From: Bacteroidia bacterium
GTDB lineage: Bacteria; Bacteroidota; Bacteroidia; Palsa-965
Assembly: GCA_025454955.1 (NCBI GenBank)
Contig: JALONL010000010.1
Span: 1-64,000 of the forward strand
Length of the DNA stretch: 64,000 bases
Reading direction: 5' to 3'
Shown here: piece by piece, positions 21,060-31,154 of the stretch
Position numbering within the stretch: position 1 is the stretch's first letter
Layout: the number at the start of each line of letters is the position of its first letter
The notes under the pieces: model-generated
Databases searched by the model: none
What the model was told of the DNA's origin: nothing
What the model saw: only the letters and a program-made list of their open reading frames with translations
Translations under genes and position numbers: made by a program

Positions 21060-23954
21060 ATGAAAAAAATCAAAATCCTACTCATTGCCGCTTTGCTGGG
21101 CGGCAGTGCCGTTGCCCAGCAGGCTGAGCGAACGGAAAGTATTTACGACATTATGAATCGTCGCGATTTGAAAGTGTCGGAAATTGACGCATTGGCCACC
21201 GATTATTTTGCCCGCGTGGGCACCGGTCGTGGCACAGGCTACAAGCAATACCAGCGTTGGAAATACGAAAGCCAGTTTCACCTCAACGATCAGGGCTACC
21301 TGCGCGATATTTCGGAGGAAGAAGCGGCTTACGATCAGTTCAGCGCACAATCCAACCAGCGTATCGGTTTTGTGCCGGTGGGCAGTTGGACACAACTCGG
21401 GCCCACCACCTGGAACCGCACTTCGGGCTGGAATCCGGGCAACGGACGTTTAACGGCTATGGCCATTCACCCGAGCAATACGAATATTATTTATGTAGGA
21501 TCGCCCGGCGGAGGTTTGTGGAAATCAACCAACGCAGGCGGAAGCTGGCTGCCGCTTACGGACTATAATAGTTTGTGGATGCACATTTATTCACTTGCCA
21601 TAGACCCGGCCAACCAGAACATTATTTATGCCGGCACCGGCAACTCGGCCAATCAGGTCATCAAATCAACCGACGGCGGTGCAAACTGGACTGTGCTTGG
21701 CAGCGGCCCCACGGGCGAAATCAGGCGCATACTTATTCATCCCTCCAATTCAAGCATAGTGTTTGCGGCCGCGTCAAACGGCGTGTTCCGATCTACCAAT
21801 GGCGGTACTTCGTGGGCACAGGTGCATACGCTCATGAAAGAAGACATGGAGTTTAAACCCGGCGATCCGAATACGATGTACGCCTCGGGCACGGGCAGCA
21901 TTATCCGCTCGCTCGACAACGGGGTAACGTGGACCACACTCACTTCGGCGCAGGGCATTACCAATACCGGCCGGAGCATGATTGGGGTGAGTGCGGCCAA
22001 TCCGTCGGTAGTATATATCGTGCAGGCCAGCGGCAGCATATTTGGCCGGTTGTATTATTCCACCAACTCGGGAGCCAGCTTTGTGACACAAATCAGCGGC
22101 TCGGCCGGTGTAAACAATTTCTTCGGGTACAATGCCGACGGCAGCGACACCGGCGGACAGGCCTGGTACGATATGGCCATCAGCGTATCGCCCACCAATG
22201 CAAGCCTTGTGCATATTGCCGGCATTATCTGCTTCAAATCAACCAACAACGGTGTGTCGTTTACCGCCACTACCGAATGGTTTGCACCCAATGCCACCGG
22301 CTACAACCACGCCGATATTCACGGCCTTGAATACGTGGGCAGCACACTTTACTCGCTTTCCGACGGTGGCATTTTCCGAAGCACCGACAATGCCGATAAC
22401 TGGACCGATATTTCAAACGGACTGGGCATTATGCAGCTTTACCGCATTGCCAGCTCGCCCACCAACACCACGGTATGGACAGGCGGCGCACAGGACAACG
22501 GCTCTACGGCTTCGCAAAGCACCGGCACACTCGTTAGCTGGCTCGGGGCCGATGGTATGGAAGGTTTGGTGAGTCCCACCAATTCGGTAAACATTTGGGG
22601 CACCAGCCAGAACGGACAACTTTACCGCTCAACCAACGGCGGCAACTCGCGTTCAAACTTAGCCACCGTGCCGGGCGGGCCGTGGGTAACACCGCTGGTC
22701 ATGCACCCCACCAACGAAACCATAATTTTTGCCGGTGGTTCGGGTGTGTATAAATCTACCAACAGCGGCAGCACGTTTTCGCTTATCTCGGGCAGCATTA
22801 CAAACACCATCAGCGATATTGCGGTGGCCTCGTCGAATGCAAACTACATTTATGCCTGCTCCGGCAGCAGCCTGTATGTAAGCATTAACGGCGGCACTTC
22901 GTGGACTACTTACTCCATTACCAGCGCAGGAAGCATAAGCGATATTTGCGTGAGCCCTTCAAACCCGGCCAAAATATGGATTGCCACCACCGGCGGTAAA
23001 GTGCGCGTATCCACCAACTCAGGTTCTACATTTACCGATATTACCGGCACGCTGCCCGCCATTGCCGCACGCACGGTGGTGGTGGACAATACCGCTGCCG
23101 AAAACCTTTACGTGGGCATGAACATAGGCGTGTACACCCGCAACAACACCATTACAAACTGGTCGCTTATTACTTCCAACCTGCCGCGTGTGGCCATAAA
23201 CGAGCTCGACATACAGGGCGGCGGCGGCAAAGTGCGCGTGGCCACCTACGGACGTGGCGTGTGGATTTACAACGCCCCAACAGCCTGCACCGAAACGTAT
23301 GAGTCGAACAATACGCTGGCTACAGCGCCCATCATCAACATCAACAACACGGTGGGTTCGCAGATTTCCACCACCACCGACAACGATTATTACAAATTTG
23401 CGCTCACCGCTGCATCCACCAGCATGGATTTCCAGCTTAGCAATCTTCCCGCCGATTATGATGTGGAGTTGCTGGATGCCGCCGGAGTTGTATTGCAGTC
23501 GGGCACCAACGGAAGCACCACCAACGAGTCGTTTACGCGTGTTGGTATGCCTGCGGGCACTTACTACCTGCGCGTATTTGGCTACAACAGCGCCATGAGC
23601 ACCACGCAATGCTACAACCTCGATTTGTGGATTACCGGCACACCCCGTTTGGGAATGCCCTCGCCCGATCAGGCTCCGCAGCTGCCGGTGGCCAAAGAAA
23701 CCGGTGTGCGCGAAAATCCTTCGCTTTTCCCCAATCCGGCAGGCGAATTTGTGACTGTTGATCTGAGCGGGGTAAATAATGCCGCCTCCATTTTAATTAT
23801 CGACAAAGAAGGCCGTCTGGTGGCCCGTCACGATAATGTTACCAGCGATAATCAGGTTTATCTTGATGTATCGTTCCTCAGTGCCGGTATGTATTTTGTG
23901 CAGGTGGTTTCGGTAAGCGGCGAAATGAAATCGATGAAATTGATTAAGCAATAA
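21060..23954 (+). CDS. Secreted sortilin/BNR-type beta-propeller protein with T9SS type A sorting domain
   Basis: repeated W..TNGG..W and PSNTNIIYVGSPGGGLWKSTNAGGSW motifs; C-term PNPAGEFVTVDLSG...MKSMKLIKQ. Confidence 0.88.
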   Translation: MKKIKILLIAALLGGSAVAQQAERTESIYDIMNRRDLKVSEIDALATDYFARVGTGRGTGYKQYQRWKYESQFHLNDQGYLRDISEEEAAYDQFSAQSNQRIGFVPVGSWTQLGPTTWNRTSGWNPGNGRLTAMAIHPSNTNIIYVGSPGGGLWKSTNAGGSWLPLTDYNSLWMHIYSLAIDPANQNIIYAGTGNSANQVIKSTDGGANWTVLGSGPTGEIRRILIHPSNSSIVFAAASNGVFRSTNGGTSWAQVHTLMKEDMEFKPGDPNTMYASGTGSIIRSLDNGVTWTTLTSAQGITNTGRSMIGVSAANPSVVYIVQASGSIFGRLYYSTNSGASFVTQISGSAGVNNFFGYNADGSDTGGQAWYDMAISVSPTNASLVHIAGIICFKSTNNGVSFTATTEWFAPNATGYNHADIHGLEYVGSTLYSLSDGGIFRSTDNADNWTDISNGLGIMQLYRIASSPTNTTVWTGGAQDNGSTASQSTGTLVSWLGADGMEGLVSPTNSVNIWGTSQNGQLYRSTNGGNSRSNLATVPGGPWVTPLVMHPTNETIIFAGGSGVYKSTNSGSTFSLISGSITNTISDIAVASSNANYIYACSGSSLYVSINGGTSWTTYSITSAGSISDICVSPSNPAKIWIATTGGKVRVSTNSGSTFTDITGTLPAIAARTVVVDNTAAENLYVGMNIGVYTRNNTITNWSLITSNLPRVAINELDIQGGGGKVRVATYGRGVWIYNAPTACTETYESNNTLATAPIININNTVGSQISTTTDNDYYKFALTAASTSMDFQLSNLPADYDVELLDAAGVVLQSGTNGSTTNESFTRVGMPAGTYYLRVFGYNSAMSTTQCYNLDLWITGTPRLGMPSPDQAPQLPVAKETGVRENPSLFPNPAGEFVTVDLSGVNNAASILIIDKEGRLVARHDNVTSDNQVYLDVSFLSAGMYFVQVVSVSGEMKSMKLIKQ

Positions 23955-23974
23955 AAGTTTAATTATTTGAATGA

Positions 23975-24010
23975 AAAAGAGGCAACCTTTTTGCGGGTTG
24001 CCTCTTTTTT
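23975..24010. terminator. Bidirectional terminator AAAAAGAGGCAACC...GGTTGCCTCTTTTT
   Basis: 14-bp perfect inverted repeat between convergent genes. Confidence 0.85.
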
Positions 24011-24014
24011 GTAT

Positions 24015-24662
24015 TTACCTGTTCCACCCCGGCGGCGGCGGCGGGTAGGGCGGCTGCCCCTGCTGCGGCGGGTAAGGTGGTTGTTGTGGCGGATAAGGCG
24101 GTTGCTGCTGCGGCGGATAGGGCGGCTGGTTGTAGGGCGGATAGCCCTGCCCGTAAGGCTGTTGCGGAGGATAGGGCGGATAAGGCTGATTGTAAGGCGG
24201 CCAGCCGGGCTGCTGTCTTTGTGCACGCTGCTGGTTGTGGTAGCGGAACGATTGTACCGTGCCGATAATGGAAATGGCCAGCGTAATTAGTGCATATAAA
24301 ATCCACGCTCCGCCCACTTCGTCAAACGAAATGCTTCTTGCATTGCCTGCTACAATTATTCCCCACACAGTCATAATTAAGGTAAGCGCAAGGCCGATAA
24401 TGGCAAAAATGCGTGCCGCGGTGGTTTTTACAAATATCAGCGAAAGGATGTACAACACATAAGCAAATACAAAATACACAAACGAAATGCCGGTGGCAAT
24501 GTATGTCGATTCCACGTACTGCGGCGTGGTGTAATCATAGTCGTAATATTCGTAGTCACTCCTGTATCTTCTTTTTTCTTCGGCGGTGCCCACGGTGCCG
24601 GCGGCCATGATGATGAGGAAGAAAAATGCAAAAACAATTCCGACAATGTAGAGTACACGCAT
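24015..24662 (-). CDS. Multi-TM membrane protein with Pro/Tyr/Gln-rich C-terminal tail
   Basis: four hydrophobic segments then PPYPPQQ repeats. Confidence 0.75.
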   Translation of the reverse strand: MRVLYIVGIVFAFFFLIIMAAGTVGTAEEKRRYRSDYEYYDYDYTTPQYVESTYIATGISFVYFVFAYVLYILSLIFVKTTAARIFAIIGLALTLIMTVWGIIVAGNARSISFDEVGGAWILYALITLAISIIGTVQSFRYHNQQRAQRQQPGWPPYNQPYPPYPPQQPYGQGYPPYNQPPYPPQQQPPYPPQQPPYPPQQGQPPYPPPPPGWNR

Positions 24663-24714
24663 GGGTTGCAGGTATTTATTGAGCGAATATACAAACTCTG
24701 CTTTTTGAATACCA

Positions 24715-24744
24715 TTTGCGGTGCCGCCGAAAAACGTATTTTTG
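24715..24744 (+). promoter_or_regulatory. Bacteroidota-type promoter TTTG-N18-TATTTTTG upstream of pgk
   Basis: tttg 24715-24718, tatttttg 24737-24744; pgk ATG at 24766. Confidence 0.45.
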
Positions 24745-24765
24745 CACCCTCATTCACTCCGAAAC

Positions 24766-25974
24766 ATGAAAACCGTTGCCCACTTCAACTTTGCAGGAAA
24801 AAAAGTCCTGATTCGTGTTGATTTTAACGTTCCCCTCAACCAGTCGTTTGCCATTACCGACGATACGCGTATGCGTGCGGCGGTGCCCACGATTCAGAAA
24901 ATTCTGGCCGACGGCGGTTCATGTATTCTCATGTCGCACCTGGGCCGTCCCAAAGAAGGGCCGTCTGAAAAATACTCACTTACACACTTAACCGCGCACC
25001 TCTCGCAGCTTCTTGGCGGTGTGCGCGTAAACTTTGCCACCGACTGCATTGGCGAAACGGCCACCGCTGCCGCCGCGCAGCTTCAACCGGGCGAAGTATT
25101 GCTGCTCGAAAACCTGCGCTTTCACAAGCAGGAAGAAAAGGGCGACGAAGCCTTTGCGCAGCAGCTTGCGCAGCTTGGCGATTTTTATGTGAATGATGCT
25201 TTTGGCACCGCACACCGCGCACATGCTTCCACGGCGGTAATTGCCAGGTTTTTCCCCGGCCGCAAATGCTTCGGGTTTTTGATGCACGGCGAGCTGGCCG
25301 GAATCGGTAAAGTGCTTAACGGGGCCGAAAAGCCTTTTACGGCCATTCTGGGAGGCGCAAAAGTGTCGGACAAAATTCTTATCCTTGAACAGCTTCTTCA
25401 CAAGGCCGACAACATCATCATTGGCGGCGGTATGGCCTTTACGTTTGTGAAAGCGCAGGGCGGAAACATCGGCAAATCGCTTTGCGAAGAAGACCGCCTC
25501 GACACCGCACGGAACATTTTGCAGACCGCCAAAGAAAAAGGCGTTAACCTTTACATCCCCGTGGATGCCGTGTGCGCCGATAATTTTGCCAACGAGGCCA
25601 ACCGCCAGACCTGCGCCGTAAAAGCCATTCCCGATGGCTGGATGGGTTTGGACATTGGTCCCGAAACGGAGAAGCTTTACCACGAAGTAATTGCCGCCTC
25701 CAAAACCATACTCTGGAACGGGCCAATGGGCGTGTTTGAAATGGAAAACTTTGCGCACGGCACCAAAGCCGCTGCCGATGCCATTGTGTGGGCCACGGCA
25801 AACGGCGCCTACTCGCTCATTGGCGGTGGCGACAGCGTGGCGGCCATAAACAAATACAAACTTGCCGACAAGGTTAGCTACGTATCAACCGGCGGCGGCG
25901 CGCTGCTCGAATACATTGAAGCCGGCTCACTGCCCGGCGTGGATGCCGTAAACGCCGAGCCCGCCCAGGCCTGA
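24766..25974 (+). CDS. pgk: Phosphoglycerate kinase
   Basis: [15 protein letters not shown]...[16 protein letters not shown]...GGAKVSDKI...[12 protein letters not shown]. Confidence 0.96.
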   Translation: MKTVAHFNFAGKKVLIRVDFNVPLNQSFAITDDTRMRAAVPTIQKILADGGSCILMSHLGRPKEGPSEKYSLTHLTAHLSQLLGGVRVNFATDCIGETATAAAAQLQPGEVLLLENLRFHKQEEKGDEAFAQQLAQLGDFYVNDAFGTAHRAHASTAVIARFFPGRKCFGFLMHGELAGIGKVLNGAEKPFTAILGGAKVSDKILILEQLLHKADNIIIGGGMAFTFVKAQGGNIGKSLCEEDRLDTARNILQTAKEKGVNLYIPVDAVCADNFANEANRQTCAVKAIPDGWMGLDIGPETEKLYHEVIAASKTILWNGPMGVFEMENFAHGTKAAADAIVWATANGAYSLIGGGDSVAAINKYKLADKVSYVSTGGGALLEYIEAGSLPGVDAVNAEPAQA

Positions 25975-25979
25975 CTGCC

Positions 25980-26501
25980 ATGATGCGCACTCTTTTCATT
26001 CCTGCACTTTTTCTGCTCCTGCTCGCCTCCTGCGGGCACGGCGGCTGGGTGGTGTTTGAAACCGATGCGTGGACAGCCGAGTTTCCCGCCCCACCCAAAG
26101 ACACCGCCACCATGGAAGGCAATATTTCGGGCATCAAAATTTATTACGAACCGCCGCAGGGGCATCTCGATTCCAATGTGTATTACTCCGTTTCGCAATA
26201 CACCATGAACGATACCACGAGCGAACTTGCCCCGCACCTCGAAAAACTTTTTCGTGCCGATGTGCAGGTGTTTGCCTGGGGCGTGGGCAGCGGGTTTGTG
26301 GATACCATTGTGCGGCCTGTAAAAGCCGGGGCGGGCAATGGGTTCGAGTATCGGGTTACTGTGGGCGATAATGCGGGAATTGCGCGTATCCGCAAATTTG
26401 CCTGGGGAAAACGGATTTATACGGTAATGGTGCTTACCGAAAATTCGCGGCTCATTAACACGCAGGCCGACAGGTTTCTGAATTCGTTTAAGTTGAAGTA
26501 A
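25980..26501 (+). CDS. Hypothetical lipoprotein
   Basis: MMRTLFIPALFLLLLASCGHGG lipobox. Confidence 0.7.
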   Translation: MMRTLFIPALFLLLLASCGHGGWVVFETDAWTAEFPAPPKDTATMEGNISGIKIYYEPPQGHLDSNVYYSVSQYTMNDTTSELAPHLEKLFRADVQVFAWGVGSGFVDTIVRPVKAGAGNGFEYRVTVGDNAGIARIRKFAWGKRIYTVMVLTENSRLINTQADRFLNSFKLK

Positions 26502-26566
26502 GGCATCTTTAGCACGCCACCACGCGTTTCGTTGGACTTGTGGCCCCAATCAGAATGCTTCTTTGC

Positions 26567-26714
26567 TGGTTTTTTATTGCGCCAGGTGGTTTGAATTTAT
26601 AGCCCGGGGCGCACGCTTTATGCGGCCTTTTGTAATTTGTTTTATTTGGGTTTGAGGGCCGCATAATAGAAGCACCGGAACGGACGGTATTTTAATGCTT
26701 CTCCGGTTCGCTCC
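26567..26714 (+). repeat. Structured dispersed repeat, copy E2
   Basis: ggttttttattgcgccaggtggtttgaatttatagcccgggg; stem TTATGCGGCC (26618-26627)/GGCCGCATAA (26657-26666); ggttcgctcc end. Confidence 0.65.
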
Positions 26715-26720
26715 AACTCA

Positions 26721-27296
26721 TTATTCGCTGTCTTTTTTGGTGGAATCTTTCAGTTTCAGGTTTACGTCCACATCTACTTCCACGTCTTCTTTTTTAGGAA
26801 TCATTTCGCCGAGGTTGCTTTCGGTGAGGCCGGGAATAACGGCGGGGGCAATTTTGGATACAGGTCCGTAAAGCAGCGAGCCTTCTTTAATTTGCGGCGG
26901 AAGCAGGGGCACGCTTTTCTGCACGGCATCGAGCACGAAGAAAAGCACACTGAGCACGAGTACAAATTTGAATCCGCCAAAAGCGCCGCCCGCAATTTTG
27001 TTGATAATGCCCAGCGCCGCTTTTTCGGCCACGCGGTCAACCAGTTTGGCCACGCCATACACCGCCATGAGAATGCCCACAAACACCAGTGCAAAGGCCA
27101 CCAGCGGAATGTATTCCGACTGCGAACCCATCCAGCCCCTGATGAGCGAGGCGAGCGAATCGGACAGGTGAATGCCGCCCCACACGCCCACGAAAAATGC
27201 CGCCAGTGTGGCCACTTCCATAATTACGCCCTTGGTAAAGCCACGCCAGAAGCCCCAGATGGCCGGAATGAGTATGAGCAGATCGAGAAAATTCAT
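26721..27296 (-). CDS. CvpA family membrane protein
   Basis: MNFLDLLILIPAIWGFWRGFTKGVIMEVATLAAFFVGVWGG. Confidence 0.85.
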   Translation of the reverse strand: MNFLDLLILIPAIWGFWRGFTKGVIMEVATLAAFFVGVWGGIHLSDSLASLIRGWMGSQSEYIPLVAFALVFVGILMAVYGVAKLVDRVAEKAALGIINKIAGGAFGGFKFVLVLSVLFFVLDAVQKSVPLLPPQIKEGSLLYGPVSKIAPAVIPGLTESNLGEMIPKKEDVEVDVDVNLKLKDSTKKDSE

Positions 27297-27393
27297 GCCC
27301 GAAAATAGTCTGATGCCGGGCTCCGGCGGGCCGCCGCGAATTAATGTTTTCACCAACACGCTGTGAACAGCACCGCCGCATTACCTTTGCGCC

Positions 27394-27744
27394 ATGCTTC
27401 ACGACGAAGAACTGGAAAAACAATGGCAGCAGGTGCTTACCGCCCTCGAACCGCAGTTTGGCGGCGATCTCGACCTGCAGGCCATTCTCTTTATCATAGG
27501 CGTGCAGGAACTCGGCCAGGGCTACCGGAAATTTTCCAAAGACCAGAAGCTCGAAGTAATGCACATTGCCATTTGCACCCTGCTTGAGCCTTACGGCTAT
27601 TACTTATTCGACGGCACCGATTCTGACGGCTGGCCGCACTGGAGCCCCACGGCCAAGCTGCCGCATTTGAAGCCTGCGCAGCAGCACAGGCTTATGCGGG
27701 AGGCGGTGGTGGATTATTTTAGGAAGTTGGAGATGATTGGGTAG
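27394..27744 (+). CDS. Conserved hypothetical protein
   Basis: 116-aa ORF directly after TACCTTTG box (27382-27389). Confidence 0.6.
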   Translation: MLHDEELEKQWQQVLTALEPQFGGDLDLQAILFIIGVQELGQGYRKFSKDQKLEVMHIAICTLLEPYGYYLFDGTDSDGWPHWSPTAKLPHLKPAQQHRLMREAVVDYFRKLEMIG

Positions 27745-27933
27745 CTGCGTTTGAAGCACAGCAAAGTAAGCGCAATAATGTGGTGTGTAAGTCGGCCGTC
27801 CTTCCGTGAAGGTTTTGTCAGGTTATGCCTCGTTTTTAGTCCTGATGTGTGCTTGTATCCAGCTTTTTATTTCGTCAAACGCCAAACTTGTCAATAAGGA
27901 TATTATGAATGTTTAAAACGTCGTTCAATTCAA

Positions 27934-28128
27934 TCATTGAGCAAGTTTTTCAAGAAGTTCCCTGTCTTCAGACAAAATTTGACGCAGGTTATTGGCCAGC
28001 TTAACCTTGTCTGCCGGCTGGTCTTGCAGTGCTTTTAAAAAGTCTAAAACGTCTTGCAAAATTGTTTCAGGAACGTTGTCAAGCACCTTTTGAATTTCTG
28101 AAAATAATTGTGTCTTGGTCATAAACAA
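27934..28128 (-). CDS. Small DUF2281/antitoxin-like protein without visible toxin partner
   Basis: MTKTQLFSEIQKVLDNVPETILQDVLDFLKALQ...SEDRELLEKLAQ. Confidence 0.45.
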   Translation of the reverse strand: MFMTKTQLFSEIQKVLDNVPETILQDVLDFLKALQDQPADKVKLANNLRQILSEDRELLEKLAQ

Positions 28129-28177
28129 ATATACTAAAAGTTTATCGAGTTGTCATGTACTTGAAATGAGGTATAAC

Positions 28178-28260
28178 GGTTTCGGGGTTTGCGTTCGGGC
28201 GGGTTTCGGAGTACAAAACTATTAATCTGCACCGAACTTTAACAGGGGTACAAAGTTCCG
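28178..28260. repeat. Dispersed repeat copy A
   Basis: ggtttcggggtttgcgttcgggc...ggagtacaaaactattaatct...gaactttaa...gtacaaag matches 31967-32070. Confidence 0.7.
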
Positions 28261-28354
28261 GGTTTGCTCAGTTCGCCTGATAAGCGGGTATATGGCAAGC
28301 CAGGAAAGGAAAGCCAGTTTATGTTTTGAATGATGCTGTTTCATTGCTGAAAAT

Positions 28355-29158
28355 TTATAACCTAATGTTTAATGACTGCATATTTTCCCAAAGATGCTTT
28401 TCAGAAGATGTACCGGGGATCGGGATAATGTTAGGCTGAAAATTCAGCAACCAGGCTAATGAATACTGAGCAGGGGTTATTCCTTTTTCGCTGGCCAGCT
28501 TTAATAGTTGTGGTGAAAAATTGCCAACCGAAACGGGATAATAAGCCACAAAAGCCATATTATTTTCTACGGTAAATTTTGCCAAAGCTTCATTGCGCCG
28601 GTCATCAAAGTTTAACGAATGTTGTACAGCCGCAATATTCGCCACGGTCATTGCTCTTTTGGTGAGTTCAATGTCCACATTGCTAATGCCTATGTGTTTT
28701 ATTTTTCCCTGTTGTTGCATTTCAGCCAATGCACCCACACTTTCTTCAATTGGAACTTCCTGATCGGGCCGATGGAGGAAGTACAGGTCAATAGTTTCTT
28801 TGCCCAGTCTTTTGAGGCTGTCTTCCAACGCTTTTTTCAGGTAATCGGCTTTGCCATTTGCATAAATTTTACCAGGGGCATATTTTACCGAACCGCCTTT
28901 GGTTGCCACCACAATATTTCTGTAGGGCTTTAATGCTTCGGCAACAATTAATTCAGAATTCCCCGGCCCATAAGCATCAGCAGTATCAATAAAGTTAACG
29001 CCCATTTCCACCGCCTTGCGAATGATATTAATGACGGATAGTTTGTCTTTGGGATCGCCCCAAACGCCCTCGCCTGTGGTGGCTCTCATGGTGCCAAAGC
29101 CCATGCGGTTTACTTCCAGGTCGCCACCGATTTTGAAAGTCTTTGCTGTTGTTATCAT
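28355..29158 (-). CDS. Aldo/keto reductase
   Basis: VNFIDTADAYGPGNSELIVAEAL...DLYFLHRPDQEVPIEESVGALAEMQQQGKIKHIGISN. Confidence 0.9.
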   Translation of the reverse strand: MITTAKTFKIGGDLEVNRMGFGTMRATTGEGVWGDPKDKLSVINIIRKAVEMGVNFIDTADAYGPGNSELIVAEALKPYRNIVVATKGGSVKYAPGKIYANGKADYLKKALEDSLKRLGKETIDLYFLHRPDQEVPIEESVGALAEMQQQGKIKHIGISNVDIELTKRAMTVANIAAVQHSLNFDDRRNEALAKFTVENNMAFVAYYPVSVGNFSPQLLKLASEKGITPAQYSLAWLLNFQPNIIPIPGTSSEKHLWENMQSLNIRL

Positions 29159-29250
29159 CTTATTATTGTTTTGATTTGATGATACAAAGCTACTTCCCGC
29201 GGTTCCTGTACTACAGGTAGTATTTACAGCGGATCAGGTAAATTTTACTT

Positions 29251-30192
29251 TTACTCATTTTTTGCCTTAAAGTCAGACGGCGAAATTCCGGTTGCGCTCT
29301 TGAAGTATTTTGCAAAATACGATGGGTCTTCAAATGTAAGAAAGTAGGCTACCTCCGAAACTGTAAGCTCGGTATTCCGGAGCAATGATTTTGCTTCGAG
29401 GATTGTCCGCTCTTTTATAATCTGAGTGGGTGTTTTTCCGGTTTCTTTTTTAACACTGTCGCTCAAATAGTTTGTGCTTACATTGAGCCTGGCTGCAAAG
29501 TCTGCCACAGCAAAAAGTTTTTCGGCTTTTTGTGTGGCAATTTCAAAGAAGTGTTTTTCCAATAATTCATCAAATGCCCTGGCTAATGAAACCAGCTTGT
29601 CTGATTTTTTCACACTTTCGTTTTGCTCCAAATACCATTTTTTAGCCTGAAGTAGCACCAAAGCCAGATAATGATAAATCACTTTCAGTTTGTCAGTTTC
29701 ATTGCTATTGTATGTCTGGAGTATTTTTTCCAGAAAAGCGGTCAGTTCAGCTACCTGTGGCTTTGATAAATGCAGTTGCACATTTGCATCCAATTGAAAA
29801 AACGGGTATTCCTTATAAATAGTTGTTTTAGAAAACTGAAACATAAATTCCTCCGAAAACAGAAAAACATATCCTTTCCAGGGCTTAATCTTTTTATAGT
29901 AGCGCAATTGTTGTGGCGACATGAAATAAAACGAACCGGTTTTCATTTCATATTCCTGCATGCCGATTCGGTATAATGCTTCCCCGCCGGTGAGCAGAGA
30001 AACAGAGAACGTATCGCTGCGGAAAATCTGTGTTTCTGTGGAGTGTGTTTCGGGTACGTCTTCGTGTCTGTGGATATGAAACAAATCTGACTGAGGCGTA
30101 AATGTTTGCAAGGCATTAAGTAAAGCCGGGATATCTTTAAAATATGAAATGGATTTTTGCCTTTCCATACTATTCACAGATTTGCTGTCCAC
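29251..30192 (-). CDS. AraC-family transcriptional regulator
   Basis: C-term DFAARLNVSTNYLSDSVKKETGKTPTQIIKERTILEAKSLLRNTELTVSEVAYFLTFEDPSYFAKYFKSATGISP. Confidence 0.9.
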   Translation of the reverse strand: MDSKSVNSMERQKSISYFKDIPALLNALQTFTPQSDLFHIHRHEDVPETHSTETQIFRSDTFSVSLLTGGEALYRIGMQEYEMKTGSFYFMSPQQLRYYKKIKPWKGYVFLFSEEFMFQFSKTTIYKEYPFFQLDANVQLHLSKPQVAELTAFLEKILQTYNSNETDKLKVIYHYLALVLLQAKKWYLEQNESVKKSDKLVSLARAFDELLEKHFFEIATQKAEKLFAVADFAARLNVSTNYLSDSVKKETGKTPTQIIKERTILEAKSLLRNTELTVSEVAYFLTFEDPSYFAKYFKSATGISPSDFKAKNE

Positions 30193-30308
30193 TATTTGCC
30201 GGTTTTTCTGGTATGATTGCCGATTGGGTTATTCGGCTCATTGGCAGGGTGATTTTCAGGATAAAAATTAAGTAAAATTTCTCAGGCCGTGTAGTGGTGC
30301 GGGGCGTT

Positions 30309-30965
30309 TTATTTCTGTCCGCCAATCCATACGTTGCCACGATTGAATGAATATGTTTCTGTGCTTTCGCTATTTGGCTGTGTAAGGCTGTAAGTTCTGT
30401 GTGGATTCTTTAGAAGTTTTTCAAACCATTTTTTTGTGTCTTCATAGTCTTGCCTTGATTTATAGAACTCCGGCTCTCCAACGGCTGTTTTGTCGTAGTG
30501 ATCTTCGTCCAAACGGTAGTCCCAATTTAGTTTTTCGAGCCGGGGGTTCAAGTTCCCGTAGTGGTGTGCAATTAAGTTTTTTTCAACCGGAGGTTTGAAG
30601 AAGGCGTTTTCATAGAAGCCGATATTGTCGCCGATGGCACATACAACCTGAGACTGAGAAAACCGGGGTTCAAACAGCCATATTTTTAAGTAATACGGTT
30701 GTCCCAATTTGTCGAGTTGGGTTTTCAAGTTTTCATAAATATCAATTAAGCCGGCGAGTATTTTTTGTTTTGTTTTTCCTTTGGGTTCGGGATTTATGCT
30801 GTGCGTGAGTGAAAGTTCGTACCAGGGGCGAACACTGATTTTTGTGTGGTATTTGCCTTTTTTGTTTAGTAGGTAGTCGGTTAAATTGAGGTGTGTATTG
30901 TTATTACCCCAATTTTCTATGTGCTTCCATCTTCTTTTGTGGCCGCGTATTTTCTTTTGTTTCAT
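30309..30965 (-). CDS. Hypothetical protein
   Basis: 218-aa ORF, no recognised domain. Confidence 0.5.
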   Translation of the reverse strand: MKQKKIRGHKRRWKHIENWGNNNTHLNLTDYLLNKKGKYHTKISVRPWYELSLTHSINPEPKGKTKQKILAGLIDIYENLKTQLDKLGQPYYLKIWLFEPRFSQSQVVCAIGDNIGFYENAFFKPPVEKNLIAHHYGNLNPRLEKLNWDYRLDEDHYDKTAVGEPEFYKSRQDYEDTKKWFEKLLKNPHRTYSLTQPNSESTETYSFNRGNVWIGGQK

Positions 30966-31154
30966 GGGTGTTGTTTAAAATGTGCTGAAGCGTTTTCATG
31001 CTTTGCGAAATCGGAGATTTACACCACAAATGTTTGTACGGAGAACGGAATTTTCGGCTACCAAAAAACTGTCTGCGGAGCACGCCCCCGCCTATTGTAA
31101 ATGTGCTGTTATAGGCTGCCAAATTTTCTGTCCGAAGGGTAGTCCTGCTATTTT

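Noticed and set aside
26340-26360. tRNA T-loop-like gggttcgagtatcggg
   Set aside because: Inside a coding gene, no cloverleaf around it; no tRNA recognised in the window.
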